The notes under the pieces are model-generated. The model worked only from the letters and a program-made list of their open reading frames with translations, was not told the origin of the DNA and ran no database searches. Made by a program: the position numbers and the translations under genes. This document shows positions 1 to 15,165 of a stretch of DNA of 64,000 bases, one piece after another. The stretch's first letter is position 1; each line of letters begins with the position of its first letter. The stretch comes from Acorus gramineus (taxonomy: Eukaryota > Streptophyta > Magnoliopsida > Acorales > Acoraceae), in assembly GCA_030737835.1 (NCBI GenBank), contig CM060851.1, forward strand, positions 1,426,001 through 1,490,000. The letters run 5' to 3'.

Positions 1-360
1 TGACAAAAGGGAGTGACCAAAGACTCTGGAAACCTTGATATTGATATATATAATGATAGAGCCAAAGAAGTCATTCTCCAGTTTGAAAGGGAAAGATTAG
101 CAAAATTAGACGATGCATATTGATAGAGTTTCCAATCCACCTTGACAAATTCATTATGTGAACACTTAATCATATCTCTTTGAATCACTAGTCTAAAACA
201 GAGTAGTCAAAGAAACTTTGGCATATCAGTTTGAAAGGAAAAGATCAACTAAATTACTGTTACTGAGTAAATAATAGTTTCCAATCCATCTTTTCCTTTA
301 TAAAGTTTGTTACATACATATATGAAGCTATTAGTCAAGTAATTTTATATAATCTTGTAG
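1..360 (+). other. Intron of the LRR gene with an internal degenerate duplication
   Basis: No LRR exon is recognisable here. Two stretches, about 75-150 and 218-295, share a degenerate core (cagtttgaaagg, then ta..agtttccaatcca) at a spacing of roughly 145 bp, which looks like an old tandem duplication inside the intron. It may be left over from duplication of an LRR exon with its intron, a common way for such genes to grow. Confidence 0.4.
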
Positions 361-3148
361 GCTTTGAAGGTTTGAGAAAGCTAAAGGTGCTTCGGCTCAA
401 TAACAACAATCTCACAGATCAAAGTATAGCTCCATGGATTAACAATCTAACCTCAATGACTTACCTTGATTTATATAATAATTCGCTCACCGATGCCGGA
501 TGGATTTCCAATCTGACCTCCCTCGTCATCGCGAATCTGTCAATGAATAGCATAGTTTCAATGTCATCAGGTAAATTAATCACACTTTCACATGGATTTC
601 CAAATCAATTGTTCATCAAATATTTTCATTGACTATATTGTTCACTTGCAGAGAAATGGAGCCTGCCTAACCTCCAAGAGCTTTATATGAGAAAAAACCA
701 GCTTACCCAAATTGAATGGCTCTCCAACCTCACATCACTGACTATGGTTCAGTTGGCTTACAACAAATTCACTGACTCATCCACCTTAAAAGGTAAATAC
801 TGTGTTCTGCCCCTTTCAAGTCATACTAATTAATGACACATGAAGATTTCCATTAATGAAAATTTAAGTTGGAAGAATCTGTGATTATAATTTCACATAT
901 AGTAATGTTGAATGTGGGAATTCAGATAATTGAAGTATAACATGATGCTGGGGTGCTTAAAAATCATTGCATTAGATCTCATCTGTATAGACACTATGCC
1001 ACCTCTTAGACTAAGGGTCAGATTGATTATTTTGGCTCAGGAAAAAGAATTCCTCATTCTTAGAAATCACTTGTGATAGGATTCCGTGGAATGAGAAATT
1101 TTGCTTAAAATATCCTGGAATTATTACAGAAATTTGGGATTCCAAATAGAAATTTCTGGAGGAGAATGAGAATGGATGTCAAAGTAACTCTAATACTCTT
1201 AACACTCTTAACACTAAAAACTACTACTTATAGATCATAGTTTTCATTCCAAGTTAAAACCACATATAAATTTCTACTCTTCTACTCATGTTGCTTTGCA
1301 GTTTTTTGCCGATTGAATCGCCTCGAATCGATCTTCATCGAAGTGAATGACATGGAGGGAGAAGTTGATCCGTGTATAGGCAAACTCAGCTCCCTGAAAG
1401 ACTTTGACATATCATACAACAGCTTAGTCGGCGGTGTCCCTGCCTTCTTCCCCAATCTTACCTCCATTCGCTTGATAGTCATACGAAACAACCTCTTCAA
1501 AGGCGTCTACCACCTCTCCGTCCTTGCAAACCTCTCTCAACTCACCCAACTTGAACTCTCTGACAACATCGGTCTAGAAGTCGAGACCGAGTCCCCAACT
1601 TGGACTCCATCCTTCAATCTCCAGTATATCTTGCTACGTAATTGCGTTATCAACAAACGCAGTAACCGAAGAATCCCAACCTTCGTCTCTCATCAGACAT
1701 ACTTGCAATTTCTTGATCTTTCTTATGCTTCTCTAAGCGGGGTTATCCCATCTTCGTTGTTCTACAATGTCGAAGAACTATACCTATCCGGCAATGGATT
1801 GACCGGCCCACGCCTTCCATCAATCATTAATGGAACATCTTCACTTACTACGCTTGACATCTCTGACAATCCAATCTATGGTTCGCTTTCGTCGAACATA
1901 AGCAAAGTTTTCCCCAATCTAATCGTTCTAAATATGTCAACCACCGCCTTGGGAGGAGGCATACCTTCTTCACTAAACGAATTGCGCTTCCTCGAAGCGC
2001 TCGATTTGTCGAACAACAACCTGACTGGAGACATACCACCAATACTCAACACAAACAATGCTACATTGAGGTTCCTAAGCCTGTCCAACAACAAATTGCA
2101 AGGGGAAATGCTGCCCCAACATTCGAACACAACACATTTGGTCCATCTAAGCCTCAATGACAACTTGTTTACTGGAGGAGTCTCGCCGAGCCTCTCAAGA
2201 AGTCCTAATCTACAAACGCTTGACGTTAGGAATAACCAGATGTCGGGGCAAATACCAGGTTGGCTGTTCGATCTCCCAAACGTCGTGGTGCTTCTACTAT
2301 CCGGGAATAGATTTTCTGGTCCAATTCCTATCCAGCTTTGCGACTCGCAGAATCTTCACTTACTCGACATGTCAAACAACTCTATTGGCGGGACAATCCC
2401 ACATTGCCTCAACAATGTGACATCTTGGGAATTGCAAACTCTGATCAAAGTCGTCGACTTCTACTACGATTTTGAGACGTTTTTCTCAACTTACTTCACC
2501 ATGAAAGGTCGATCCCTCTCTTACAAAGGCTCTCCCCTCTCGTTGTTGACCGGAATTGATTTCTCTATGAACCGGATTATCGGTTCCATCCCGACCGAAA
2601 TGGGAGGCCTCAAGGCGATCTCTTCGATGAACTTGTCAAACAATTTCTTAGAGGGTCCGATACCGGAGTCCTTCCAAGGCTTGGACAACATAGAGAGCTT
2701 GGACTTGTCACATAACAGGCTCACTGGTGCGATCCCACCAGGGCTGGTGAGCCTCCACTGGCTCTCCGCATTCAATGTGGCCTACAACAACTTGTCCGGT
2801 GCAATCCCTACCAACGATCAATTCTCGACCTTTGGTTTGGGCAGCTATGAAGGAAATCCAGGCTTGTGTGGCGACATAGTAAAAAAGAACTGTACATCAT
2901 CGGTAACGCCTTTCGATGAAGGCGATCAGAGGGAGGGGACGAGATTCATCGATAAGCCGGTCATCTATTACTTGTTCGTCATGGCTTCTTATGCGATCGG
3001 ATTCTGGGGGGTCATTGCTTTTCTTGTGATAAATACAGATTGGAGGGTGAGGTTGTTTGTCACCACGGATGAGTTGATCTACGCTTGCGTCGATAAGGTT
3101 TGGACATTCTCTCGCCAATTCAAGAATCAGTTGAGGACAGCAGGTTAG
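361..3148 (+). CDS. LRR receptor-like protein (RLP), 3' part of gene
   Basis: Exons 361-570, 652-792 and 1302-3148 (stop included); both introns and the acceptor at 359-360 split codons in phase 1, so reading frame is continuous. The start, signal peptide and first repeats lie before 361, probably outside the window. The visible protein is a run of plant extracellular leucine-rich repeats (LDLSNNNLTGDIPP and similar), then an island-like stretch (about 2440-2520), more repeats, a Cys-containing cap (NPGLCGD), an acidic juxtamembrane segment, one transmembrane helix (YYLFVMASYAIGFWGVIAFL) and a cytoplasmic tail of about 35 residues. There is no kinase domain, so it is a receptor-like protein rather than a kinase. 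RLPs with several phase-1 introns resemble the Arabidopsis RLP1/13/14/15 group and tomato CuRe1; that subgroup assignment is inference. Known RLPs signal at the plasma membrane with SOBIR1-type kinases. No break is seen in the visible part. Confidence 0.88.
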
Positions 3149-3890
3149 TTGGGACTAGGTAGCAGATTGATCATGTGTGTCCTTTGTAAAATTTACTGCT
3201 TTTTTTCCCTTCTAATTCTATGTTAGTTTCAATGTAAGCCATGGTTGGTGTGGCATATATAGTGTTGGAATTTACAGACAAGAACAACATTCTGTCTTGC
3301 ATAGTTTGGGAATAGTCCAGTGGATATCTTTGCTTCATAGCATATATATATATAATTACTAACAAAATTATTATTGAAGCTTATTTAATCGAAGCTTACT
3401 CGCAAAACAAACTTTTTTTTTTTTTGGCATTAGAAAGCAATCCATTTTAACTATTGATCAGTATACCTGCGCAAAATGCATATTGGGAACAAATTTTAAG
3501 ACAAACATTGTTGAATTCATGATAGTCACACTGTCACACACAGCTCTAACTGGTCTTTTGGAGTGTCTTTTGGAAATGATAACAAAGGGAAACAAAAGAA
3601 AACATGACACAGAAGACAGGAAAAAAGCTTAGTAACAACAGAAATCCATTAATTTTTTAAGGACACCAATCCTCAAAGAAAAAGACTTCTTCCATCCTCC
3701 AAATCCCACATTAGGAGTCCTTCATTTTCCTTTCACCACTCATCTAGGTTCACCATTTTCTCTGAATCATTAAAGAGTAATGTCAATGAAAATGCAAGCT
3801 CAGGGTGACTATATACATAGATACAGACACACTTTATGAATGATAACCAATGTAGTAGTAATTAAATGTTGATCAAATTTGTATCGCAGA
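3149..3890. other. 3' flank of the LRR gene and spacer
   Basis: Holds the 3'UTR of the LRR gene and AT-rich spacer with a poly-T run near 3412-3425 and a short (AT)n tract near 3343-3352. No gene, RNA or transposon could be supported. Confidence 0.4.
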
Positions 3891-4008
3891 CTGTGTAGTC
3901 TTCGATTGAGGATTCTTCACAATCCAGTAATCTATACCATTCTCTTCACCATGACCAACAATCAGTACAGCATGGTTTACATGATCCGAAATTAAAGCAA
4001 CGATAGAT

Positions 4009-4260
4009 TTAGGCCCCATTTGGTTCGCTTTTTTAAGGGCGATTCCGATTTTAATTAAACATAAAACTAAAAAGTGTTGCCAAACACATTATAAAAACTG
4101 GCTTAATTGAAAAGTTATTTTCAGCTTAATTAAAAAGTTACTTATTGTAAAAAAGTTAATTTTTAAAAAGCAAAAAAAATCCGCTTTCTAGGAATCAAGT
4201 CTATTTAAACCACTTTATTCAAAATCTTATTTTTCATACGTGTTTCCAAACGGACCCTAA
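4009..4260. mobile_element. MITE, family A, copy 1
   Basis: A non-coding element of about 250 bp bounded by inverted ends ttaggccccatttgg and ccaaacggaccctaa. A second copy in the opposite orientation at 24119-24354 matches along its length (for example the ctatttaaaccactttattc block), which confirms a dispersed family. No clean target duplication is left, so the superfamily (hAT- or PIF-like) is not assigned. Confidence 0.7.
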
Positions 4261-4481
4261 GGGTGTGAGTGCGTTTGTAAACATAATTTGAAAAACAGCC
4301 TTTAGCTTTTAGCTATTTTATACACATGTTGATGGCTGCTTTATGAAACACAGATTTCAAGGCACAGTTCTTTGACAAAATCTAATAATGATGATGCAAG
4401 TAAGCTGACATGTTTGGTAACAACTTTTAGCTTTTTAAAAAGCTAAAATCCCAAAAACTATTTTTGCCAAACGCACCCTTA
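4258..4481. mobile_element. MITE, family B, abutting family A copy
   Basis: The element begins taagggtgtgagtgcgtttg and ends caaacgcacccttag, so its ends are inverted repeats of the type TAAGGGTGCGTTTGG. It directly abuts the family A element and shares the TAA with it, suggesting that one inserted at the end of the other. It has no coding capacity. Confidence 0.6.
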
Positions 4482-4625
4482 GAAGGCCACATTGAGATGT
4501 GCATTTGGGCAAGATTCCATGTTTGAAAAATAGAATATTCAAAAGCTAACAATACAACATTTAAAAAAAAACACGAGATTTTAAGAATCTCAGCATTTCA
4601 ATCACACATCCAAATACAACCTAAA
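4482..4625. repeat. Possible third small inverted-repeat element
   Basis: The segment starts near gatgtgcatttgggcaagat and ends near tcacacatccaaatacaacc, which are imperfect inverted repeats around an A-rich centre. It may be another degraded MITE lying beside the previous two. The match is weak. Confidence 0.3.
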
Positions 4626-5033
4626 TATAACTTACCACTCGCGATAGTGTTGAAGATCGACGTTAGTATATATGGCAACACCGACAGATTGAAATAGAAT
4701 AGCCACACCTGTTTGCCCTGGTCCTACAGAAAATTCTTTTGAATTTTTGCTAACAAATAAGTGGTTAAGTCAGCGCTAAGACTCGAACACAAGAGCTACC
4801 TTTAACACAGATATATCTTAAACTGTTATGCTATGACCATTGAAGACTACATATTTGAATGTCGTGTCAAGAAATCGTTCATGTTAGATTAATTCTTGCA
4901 CAGAAATGTCAACAAGAGACCCTGTGACAATCCTATTTATGACTTCAATGGTTCCAGCGACTGAGAAAGCATAACAACAACCTGTGAAATTTTTTAAATG
5001 AGCGCTAAAAAAGAAAAAAAAAAAAAAACTGAT

Positions 5034-5230
5034 CTGGGTCCGTTTGAAAACACATGAAAAATATAGTTTTGAATAAAAAGGTAGCTCAATAAAACTCAAT
5101 TTCTAAAAAGTTAATTTTCTGTATTTTTTAAAAAGCATATCTTTTATACTAAAAACTATAATAAACTTTTTAACTATATTCAATTATGTGAAAACATTTG
5201 AAAACACATTTGCGCTTTTCACTTTTTTTC
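5034..5230. mobile_element. Degraded family A MITE, copy 3
   Basis: The stretch gggtccgtttgaaaacacat followed by gttttgaataaa matches the reversed left half of family A. The other end is too diverged to place. It lies in the intron between the exon 1 and exon 2 remnants of the protease pseudogene. Confidence 0.5.
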
Positions 5231-6090
5231 AAAAACAAAAAAGTATGCTAAAACGTTCGAAATTTATTCAAATGAATTCTGACTAAAATAAATTTTTTAG
5301 ATAAATTTTTAAATTGAGCTCTTACAAAAGTTTAGGTCTATCATGTGAAGAATGACACAACCCAAAAGGATAATCTTATTTGTAAATCAAATTACAGATA
5401 AAAAAAAATCTCCGTAAGAAAATATCAAAATAAATACTTTACAAACACGAACTAAAAGATAAAAAAAAAAAATTACTAATTTTTTTGAAATAAATAAAAA
5501 ATTCTAAAAATAAAAAAAAATCCTAATAAAATAAAGAATAAAATATATTTTTTGAAAATTTAGGACCTGTATAAATGGGGCCCTAAGTGGAAGCCTACTT
5601 CGCCTATGCCCAGGGCCAGCTATGCACACAAGTGAAAATCATGATTAATCATATAACCTATCTTACATAAAATGAAAACCCATAAAAATTAAATAAAATG
5701 TTATTCAATATTCTTTTTACACCCCCAATTTCATTTCACAAAATTTTTTATTTTTTTAAATCGTATCTTATTTATTAAGGTATATGTTTTTTTTAAAAAA
5801 TAAAATATATACCCCCAATGAATTAGGTATACGTCTCATTAAACTCATCAGTGTAAGTATATAACGCTAATGAAGTATATGACACTAGAATTAAGACATG
5901 AAAAACAATGATGTTTGTAGCAGAGCTCCAACATTAAACCAAAAAAATCCAACCACATGATCCTTCATCCTGTGGAGCTTCTCTTTTTTATAGTGTGCTT
6001 GTTGTGTTGGCTGCAACACGAGTGGAAGAGGCCTGTGTAGGAGCTGAAGAGGAGAAAACAGAGGAGAGAGGAACAGAGGGTACCATAAAT

Positions 6091-6941
6091 GAATTTTTCA
6101 GGGACATATATATATATATATATATATATATGTAAAAAAAACCCAACAATTAATTGATATCCATAAAAATTTACAATACATATTCAAATATCCCTTGCTT
6201 CTTGATGCAACAACAACCATATATTATAAAAGAGTTAAAAACATTCGCGTCCACGTAAACAAGGATAATCTCATATAAATCCTTGTCAAAATTCGGAGAG
6301 ACAATAAAGTCTTTGAAAACTTATAAAAATCCGTATATACCCCTGTTGTAAGCAAATGTTAACCCTATCCCAACCTACCATAGTTAACCATAACCTATAA
6401 CATGAAAAAACTAAATTGTCCTCAACTTTTTAACCCTCCAAACAATCTTTCTGAGAATGCAGAAATATAAATGTCCTATACGAACAGTTTGATATTTTAC
6501 ATCAACTGATTTGTCTTTATGATTGCTGCAACAAAAATGTTAAGTCACTTGAACTAATTGTAAAACCTCACATTGAATTCACTGCATTAGGAGATTAAAT
6601 TGACTGCAGTGATAATACTTCACATGAGCAGAATGCGTAGTAAGAACAAATATCGAGACGAGTATTATTGATTTACAATACAACATATATGTTCAAGTAT
6701 TGTGTTACAATCCCACTTAGAAATGCGTTTAGTAGTACATTTTTAATCACTAGAATGGCCTACCTAAATCGTGACAATGCATGCATAATGTATGTGTTTC
6801 CCAATTTGCGGAGCATCAATTCTCTGGGAACAACAGGAATCTGGACAAGATGATTGAGTGAAGTTAGCATGACAATATCAAGGGATAAATGAATAAGATG
6901 GCACAGAGAATAGGAAGTCTTACAAGGAAATTCTGATATGT
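6091..6941. other. Spacer between protease pseudogene and gene
   Basis: Contains an (AT)n microsatellite at about 6107-6131 and otherwise AT-rich unique-looking sequence, plus the 3'UTR of the - strand protease gene next to 6942. No gene was recognised. Confidence 0.4.
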
Positions 6942-10427
<3,486 letters not shown>

Positions 10428-10780
10428 TTTGAGTGTTTGAGAGATTTGGGGGGGGTTGGGTTGTTGTGGGTTTTGATGGATTGGATGGGTTTTGAGTTTT
10501 GACTGGGTTTTGGGAGGATGTTTTTGTTGTTGTTCTGATGATGATGATTGTGTTTGCAGTGAAGACGAGATCGTGAGAGAAAATCTTGTGCAATTGTATT
10601 GGTTGGATTTTATGTTGGATCTGCTCCTCCCACGTGTAATCTGTGCTTTCGCTGAGGATCAGATTCTGCAGTGAAAAATACATGTGCGATGACATTGTTT
10701 ACCCCTGTAGTTTCCCGTAATATCGAAACTGCGACACTGATTCCCTTTTGTAGCTGTCGTTAATTGTTTTGTTATAAAAA
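10428..10780. promoter_or_regulatory. 5'UTR and promoter region of the XBCP3-like gene
   Basis: Immediately upstream of the - strand ATG at 10427. The sequence is rich in pyrimidines on the coding strand, with a CACGTG core (cccacgtgtaatc, about 10629-10636) that could act as a G-box. No clear TATA box was fixed. Confidence 0.4.
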
Positions 10781-11073
10781 GGGATCGGGACTGGATCCGG
10801 TCAGTTCAGTCAGTACTGAATTGGATGACGTGAAAATTGAACTACATTATTTATAAATTGAACTGCACAATCAATTGTTAGATATATATTTTACTCTCTT
10901 ATTGGATTCAATCGACTATTAAAGAAAATATGAATTTTTAAGTATCATCAGTTTCCAATAGGAAAGTGAAATATATATCTAACAATTGTTTGTGCAGTTC
11001 AATTTATAGGTGGTGCAGTTCAATTTTCATTTCGTCCAGTTCGATACTGATTGAACTGATTGGATCCGGTCTC
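10781..11073. mobile_element. Mutator-like MITE with 9-bp target duplication
   Basis: An element of 293 bp that is almost entirely one long inverted repeat: the left arm (gggactggatccggtcagtt..., then cacaatcaattgttagatat) returns inverted on the right (...atatctaacaattgtttgtg, ending gattggatccggtctc). The 9-bp direct repeat ttataaaaa flanks it at 10772-10780 and 11074-11082. Long terminal inverted repeats plus a 9-bp duplication point to a non-autonomous Mutator-like element. The arms and target duplication are well kept, so insertion was fairly recent. It sits about 350 bp upstream of the protease start codon. Confidence 0.85.
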
Positions 11074-11082
11074 TTATAAAAA

Positions 11083-12730
11083 ACGGTGAAACCAACGGCA
11101 AAGATGTTGTATAGGTTTTATCATGGTCTATTAAATAAATAAATAAAATACTAATTTATCTCAATCGGGGCGGACTTAAAGGTTGTTTGTTGTTTTTTTT
11201 TTTTTTGTTATTTGTTATATATATTGAGATAATGTTATGTACAGACTTTTTTTCAATCATAATTCTAGTTTATACATATTTTGAAATTTTTAAAAATAAT
11301 ATATACTTTATTTAATAAGATATATGCTTTTATAAAAAAAATGAAGTATATACTCTAATAAATTGCATGAATGCATTTATAGAAAAAAATATATATTATG
11401 ATAACTTACACTATAATACGTAGTATATATCACATAATCATACTGTATGGGGTAGCAGAAAAGATTGAATGTATTTTGAATATCATATTATTTAATATAT
11501 ATATAAAATAATTACATCGAATATAAGAATAAAAAAATCCTTCTATATTAATATTTAATACAACCCACTCAAAAATGTTGTCCTGGATCCACCCCTTATC
11601 TCAGTATATATTATGAGATAAGTATGCAATGAGAGTTAAACATATCATTTTTCATTTCAACTTCTTTCTTTTTTACATTTAAGTCCATGTAGATTGGTAT
11701 AATTTGAAGACCATTGTTAGTCTTTTTTTTCACTCCCAATTAATTTTAGTCACATGAATCTCGTTTTCGTTAAAAATAAATTACATTTTATATAATAAAT
11801 TCATGCCGTCAGTTACATAGCAAAGAGTGTTGATACCCTCAGTACATATGAAAATCAGCTAATGCCAAATATCTATTATACTATATAACAATTTTGAATT
11901 TTGAGTTGGATAGATTGGATTTTGAATTTTTTAAACAAATAAGTAATCCATAGCTGTATAATTTAATTTTAGTTTCTATTTAATTATAGTGTTTTGTTAA
12001 CGAGTACCTTTAGAGTATTTGTTAACCTACATTTATTGTTAACTTTTAAAGCAACCCAACAAATTTAATCATTATATGAATTAATAAATTAAAACATTTT
12101 TTAAAATACTAACAATACCCTAATAAATTCACAACCATTTTTTTTCTTTTTCTCTCCTATACCCAATTTTTTTCTCTCCTCTCCCACGAAAGTTTCCTTC
12201 AAAAATGTAAAAATTTATATTTTATTTCATTTTTGTAATTAAACATTTGTGGTTGTTGCTTTTTTTTTCATTGAGCTAGTATTTGTATGTCATTTGTCAT
12301 TCAGAATTTTTGGACGATTAGAAAGTTGAGTAGCATTTGAATAAAGGGTAATCATTTGGCCCCGACGCGCAAATATTTCAGGTTGAAGTTTTTAGAATAA
12401 TGGTGCTCCCTATAATTTAATCACTTGACTTCTTTCATAGTGGTAGAAGGTGTTTGTCGACTTAACCAAAGCATGGTTTGTATGCATTTTATGTGTATGA
12501 TATGATAGATATGACATGTTTTTTATATGTGTAAGAGAACTCTAGATAAGATGTTTTTAGGATTTGTGAGAGAGCAAATGTCCACACTTTTGTTTTTAGT
12601 GGAAAATTAAAGATGCAAATTTTAAGAGTGGACGAATTTTTTTTTTTTTTTTTTTTGGTGTGAGTGGAGAACTCAATTGCAATCAATTAAGCTATTCCTA
12701 CATTTCTAGTATACAACTTTAATTTTAACT
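11083..12730. other. AT-rich spacer with repeat-family fragments
   Basis: About 11231-11400 resembles 51252-51440 (ataatgtta...., then aaattgcat.gatg.atttatagaaaa), so it belongs to a dispersed AT-rich repeat. The rest is AT-rich without recognisable genes. A 20-base T run lies at about 12635-12655. Confidence 0.4.
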
Positions 12731-12756
12731 TATTTGGGATATCCATGCGGATTTTT

Positions 12757-12936
12757 TTACATAAAAATCCACTTATTTAATACAAATCTCCAACAAGTGC
12801 AATCAAACCACAAGTGGAACTGGATATCCATACAACAAACATCACACACTCTCCTAAAACAAGCAATAACACAAACAGAAATAGTAGCAGCAGCAGTAGT
12901 AGTAGAAGCCAGACTTTGACTTTCTTTATTTCTCAT
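12757..12936 (-). pseudogene. Remnant of a jacalin-gene terminal exon and 3'UTR (copy 1)
   Basis: On the - strand this matches the + strand segment at 13436-13640 (shared gatatccagttccacttg, ttgcacttgttgga, aataagtggattttt), and both resemble the last exon and 3' region of the jacalin-lectin pseudogene at 16441-16620. A 59-codon open frame spans it. However, the two copies keep open frames only through internal shifts of register, so selection for a protein is unlikely. What is seen is the inverted pair; its origin from a lectin gene end is inference. Confidence 0.5.
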
Positions 12937-13435
12937 TCGAGCCCCCCTACAAGAGTGAAAAATAATGTGAGTAATGCTTATAAAAATGATTATTCCACCC
13001 CTGCGTACAACCCCATCCGCAACTCTCACAATTTTTCATTTAGAAAACAAAAATAATACACACTCGTTCATTTAAATACATATGGTTGTAAAAGTTAAAT
13101 ATATATTTAGATAAGCTAGCATTTGTTTTCCTATATACATTGCGTTATTGGAATATAAGCTGCTACTATCACAGTACACTTCAATAACTGAGTATATAGG
13201 CTAGTGGACCTCTTTCATGATTTAGGTGGGAAGCACAGATACTTAAAATATGAAATAAGAAATATTAAAAAACAATTACCATGAACAGAGAAGGCATTGA
13301 GAACCACAAGATCTCATGCAGTGTTGGATGGATGAGACTTAATGGAAAATCCAATTCCATTAAAAAATTGTCTCATAATTAAGCTTGATTTCACTTGACT
13401 GATTTACTAATATATATGTCCATTCTTTTGCAGGA

Positions 13436-13640
13436 AGGATCTAATAAGAGATGAAAGAAAAGAGACTCTCTTCTTCTTCTACTACTACTATTATATTGTT
13501 GTTGATGTTGGTGTTTGATTTAGAAGCAGGAGTGCCTAATGTTGGTTGGATAGATATCCAGTTCCACTTGCTTGTTGCACTTGTTGGATTTGTAGTGAAT
13601 AAGTGGATTTTGTTATAAAAAAAATCGGCATGGATATTCC
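13436..13640 (+). pseudogene. Remnant of a jacalin-gene terminal exon and 3'UTR (copy 2)
   Basis: The sequence ...cattcttttgcag|gaaggatctaataag matches the acceptor and last exon of the jacalin-like pseudogene (...catttctcttgtag|gaaggcctgaataag at 16441) and continues with a related 3' region (agtggattttgttat against attggattttggtat). It is the inverted partner of the segment at 12757-12936. A 55-codon ORF (13451-13618) with two hydrophobic stretches starts in it. No jacalin exon precedes it, so only the gene's end was copied or kept. Confidence 0.5.
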
Positions 13641-13699
13641 ATATAAATAAAAGATGTATTGAATTGTGAGAATGGAAGTATAAATGTGTTTCTTTCAAG

Positions 13700-14560
13700 T
13701 AAATAAATTTGCTATTATGAACGTAAATGTGGTAACTATATTATTGTTATAATCAATACGTAGTCACGTAGCTTTGTTACATGAATCATGTAATTTTTTA
13801 TTTTTTTTGTAAGTGGTCATAAGATTCCTTATATCATATTTTTCATTGTTTTTATTAATATACATTTTTAATTGAATATATATCTTAAAAAATTAAAACA
13901 TGTGAAGACTACACATGAAACTGAATGCATAACTGTTCCCAACATTTAGGTTTCTAATACACTTTCTTAAATACAAGTATAAAAATTCATAATAATAGTA
14001 ATAATTATCTTTAGTAAGACCAGTAAGCATTTTGTTCGAAGCCCGAAAAAAAAAAAGGCATTACTTTCTCTACATTTCAACACGCTTGTTAATGTATCAA
14101 ATTCTTCAACAAATTCTAATGTTATTCTTCTTATTACTGTTATAGTTTCCAATTATATTTTCATTGAATATCCATCGCCTGGTAATGGTAACCCAATGTG
14201 TGAATCCAATCCACTAAGGTCTTGGTGAACTAGCTAGCTTCAAGGGTTTGCTCCATATTGGTGCATATTCGACTCGCACTCTTGATTTACCCAGATATAT
14301 GTAGAGAAACTTTCAAGTTGATCGGTACATACACTCGAAGGATTAGTTCTTCTCTCGAAGAGTTTAAGATATCTCCAATAACAAAAAAAAAAAAAATTTG
14401 AAATTCAATAAAGAGCTTTAGTTCCACCCTCCTTTTCAACTCCCCACTCTCAAAATTAAAACATTATTTATTCTGAGCTTGATATTTATTTAACAATAAA
14501 AAAATATTAAAAAAAGGCAGAGCGTGACAACAATGGGTATAGGATGCCGATAATAGAAGG
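13700..14560. other. AT-rich spacer
   Basis: AT-rich sequence with homopolymer runs. No gene, RNA or transposon could be supported. Confidence 0.4.
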
Positions 14561-14720
14561 CGGCTAGCGGAGCCATGGCGGACGGCGGCCAACTACTTTC
14601 TCTCTCTCTCCCTCTACCCGACCATCACAACCTCCCTGGTGTCCACCATCGCCCCACGCCACCTCCTCCCACTTCCCCCCAACCTCTTCCTTTTTTTTTC
14701 TCCCTCTAGCTCTGTAGCGC
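14561..14720. other. GC-rich patch, unknown
   Basis: A sharp change in composition inside AT-rich spacer, with gcggctagcggagccatgg and a pyrimidine-rich continuation. An ATG at 14575 opens a frame of about 44 codons that is Pro/Leu/Ser-rich and matches nothing I know. It may be a captured gene 5' end. Confidence 0.25.
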
Positions 14721-14810
14721 CTCTGCCCACTTTCATTCATTATTATCCTTCTGTCCCTTTCTCGTATCTCTTTTTTACGAGTTCGAATCTAGTCATGATT
14801 GACTTCTGTC

Positions 14811-14965
14811 AGTCCAGTCACTATCGCACTGCACTGCTTATTAATCAAACTACACAATCAATTGTTTGACAAATACAAAACATAGATTCTTAAGTATCAT
14901 CAATATCCAATAGAATAGTAAACATTGATCCAATAATTAACTAAGCAGTTCTATTCACGGGCTTT
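14811..14965. mobile_element. Degraded relative of the Mutator-like MITE
   Basis: Shares gtcagtccagtcac, acaatcaattgttt and taagtatcatcaatatcca with the arms of the element at 10781-11073, in the same order. The ends and target duplication are lost. Confidence 0.5.
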
Positions 14966-15165
14966 ACCGTAAAACTATCCAATCCAATCATTCAAAAAAA
15001 AATTGACACGTCAGATGCAATAAGTGAAGAGTACGGTGGGTGCTGACGTGGAGAGTTCGTTTTGAATGTGATTCACGTTTATAATCTACGTGACCTTACT
15101 TTTCTCTGGGCATTAAAAATCACATGGTTAGATTTTACTGCCCATCTCATCTCATCTCATACCAT

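Larger units (their letters stand above)
3893..6090 (-). pseudogene. Decayed tandem copy of the XBCP3-like cysteine protease gene
   Basis: Remnants of the exons of the intact gene at 6942-10427 lie here in the same order and strand. About 5995-6085 matches its exon 1 (signal peptide and the CNQHNK region). About 4883-4995 matches exon 2 (GCCYAFSVAGTIEVINRIVT against [20 protein letters not shown]). About 4630-4720 weakly matches exon 3 (FQSVGVAIYTNVDLQHYRE against [19 protein letters not shown]). About 3912-4000 matches exon 4 (NHAVLIVGHGEENGIDYWIV against [20 protein letters not shown]). The reading frame is lost between and within pieces. Trp after the catalytic Cys has become Tyr, the conserved segment after WIVKN is gone, and neither the granulin exon nor the C-terminal exon was found. 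MITE insertions fill the gaps. The catalytic His environment is still readable, so decay is not ancient. Confidence 0.8.

Noticed and set aside
1848-2775. Antisense frames over the LRR exon
   Set aside because: Shadows of the Leu/Asn/Ser-rich repeat coding sequence.
14639-14869. 76-codon frame starting with GTG in the GC-rich patch
   Set aside because: No ATG, low-complexity Pro/Ser/Leu composition and no recognisable domain; noted only as a composition anomaly.
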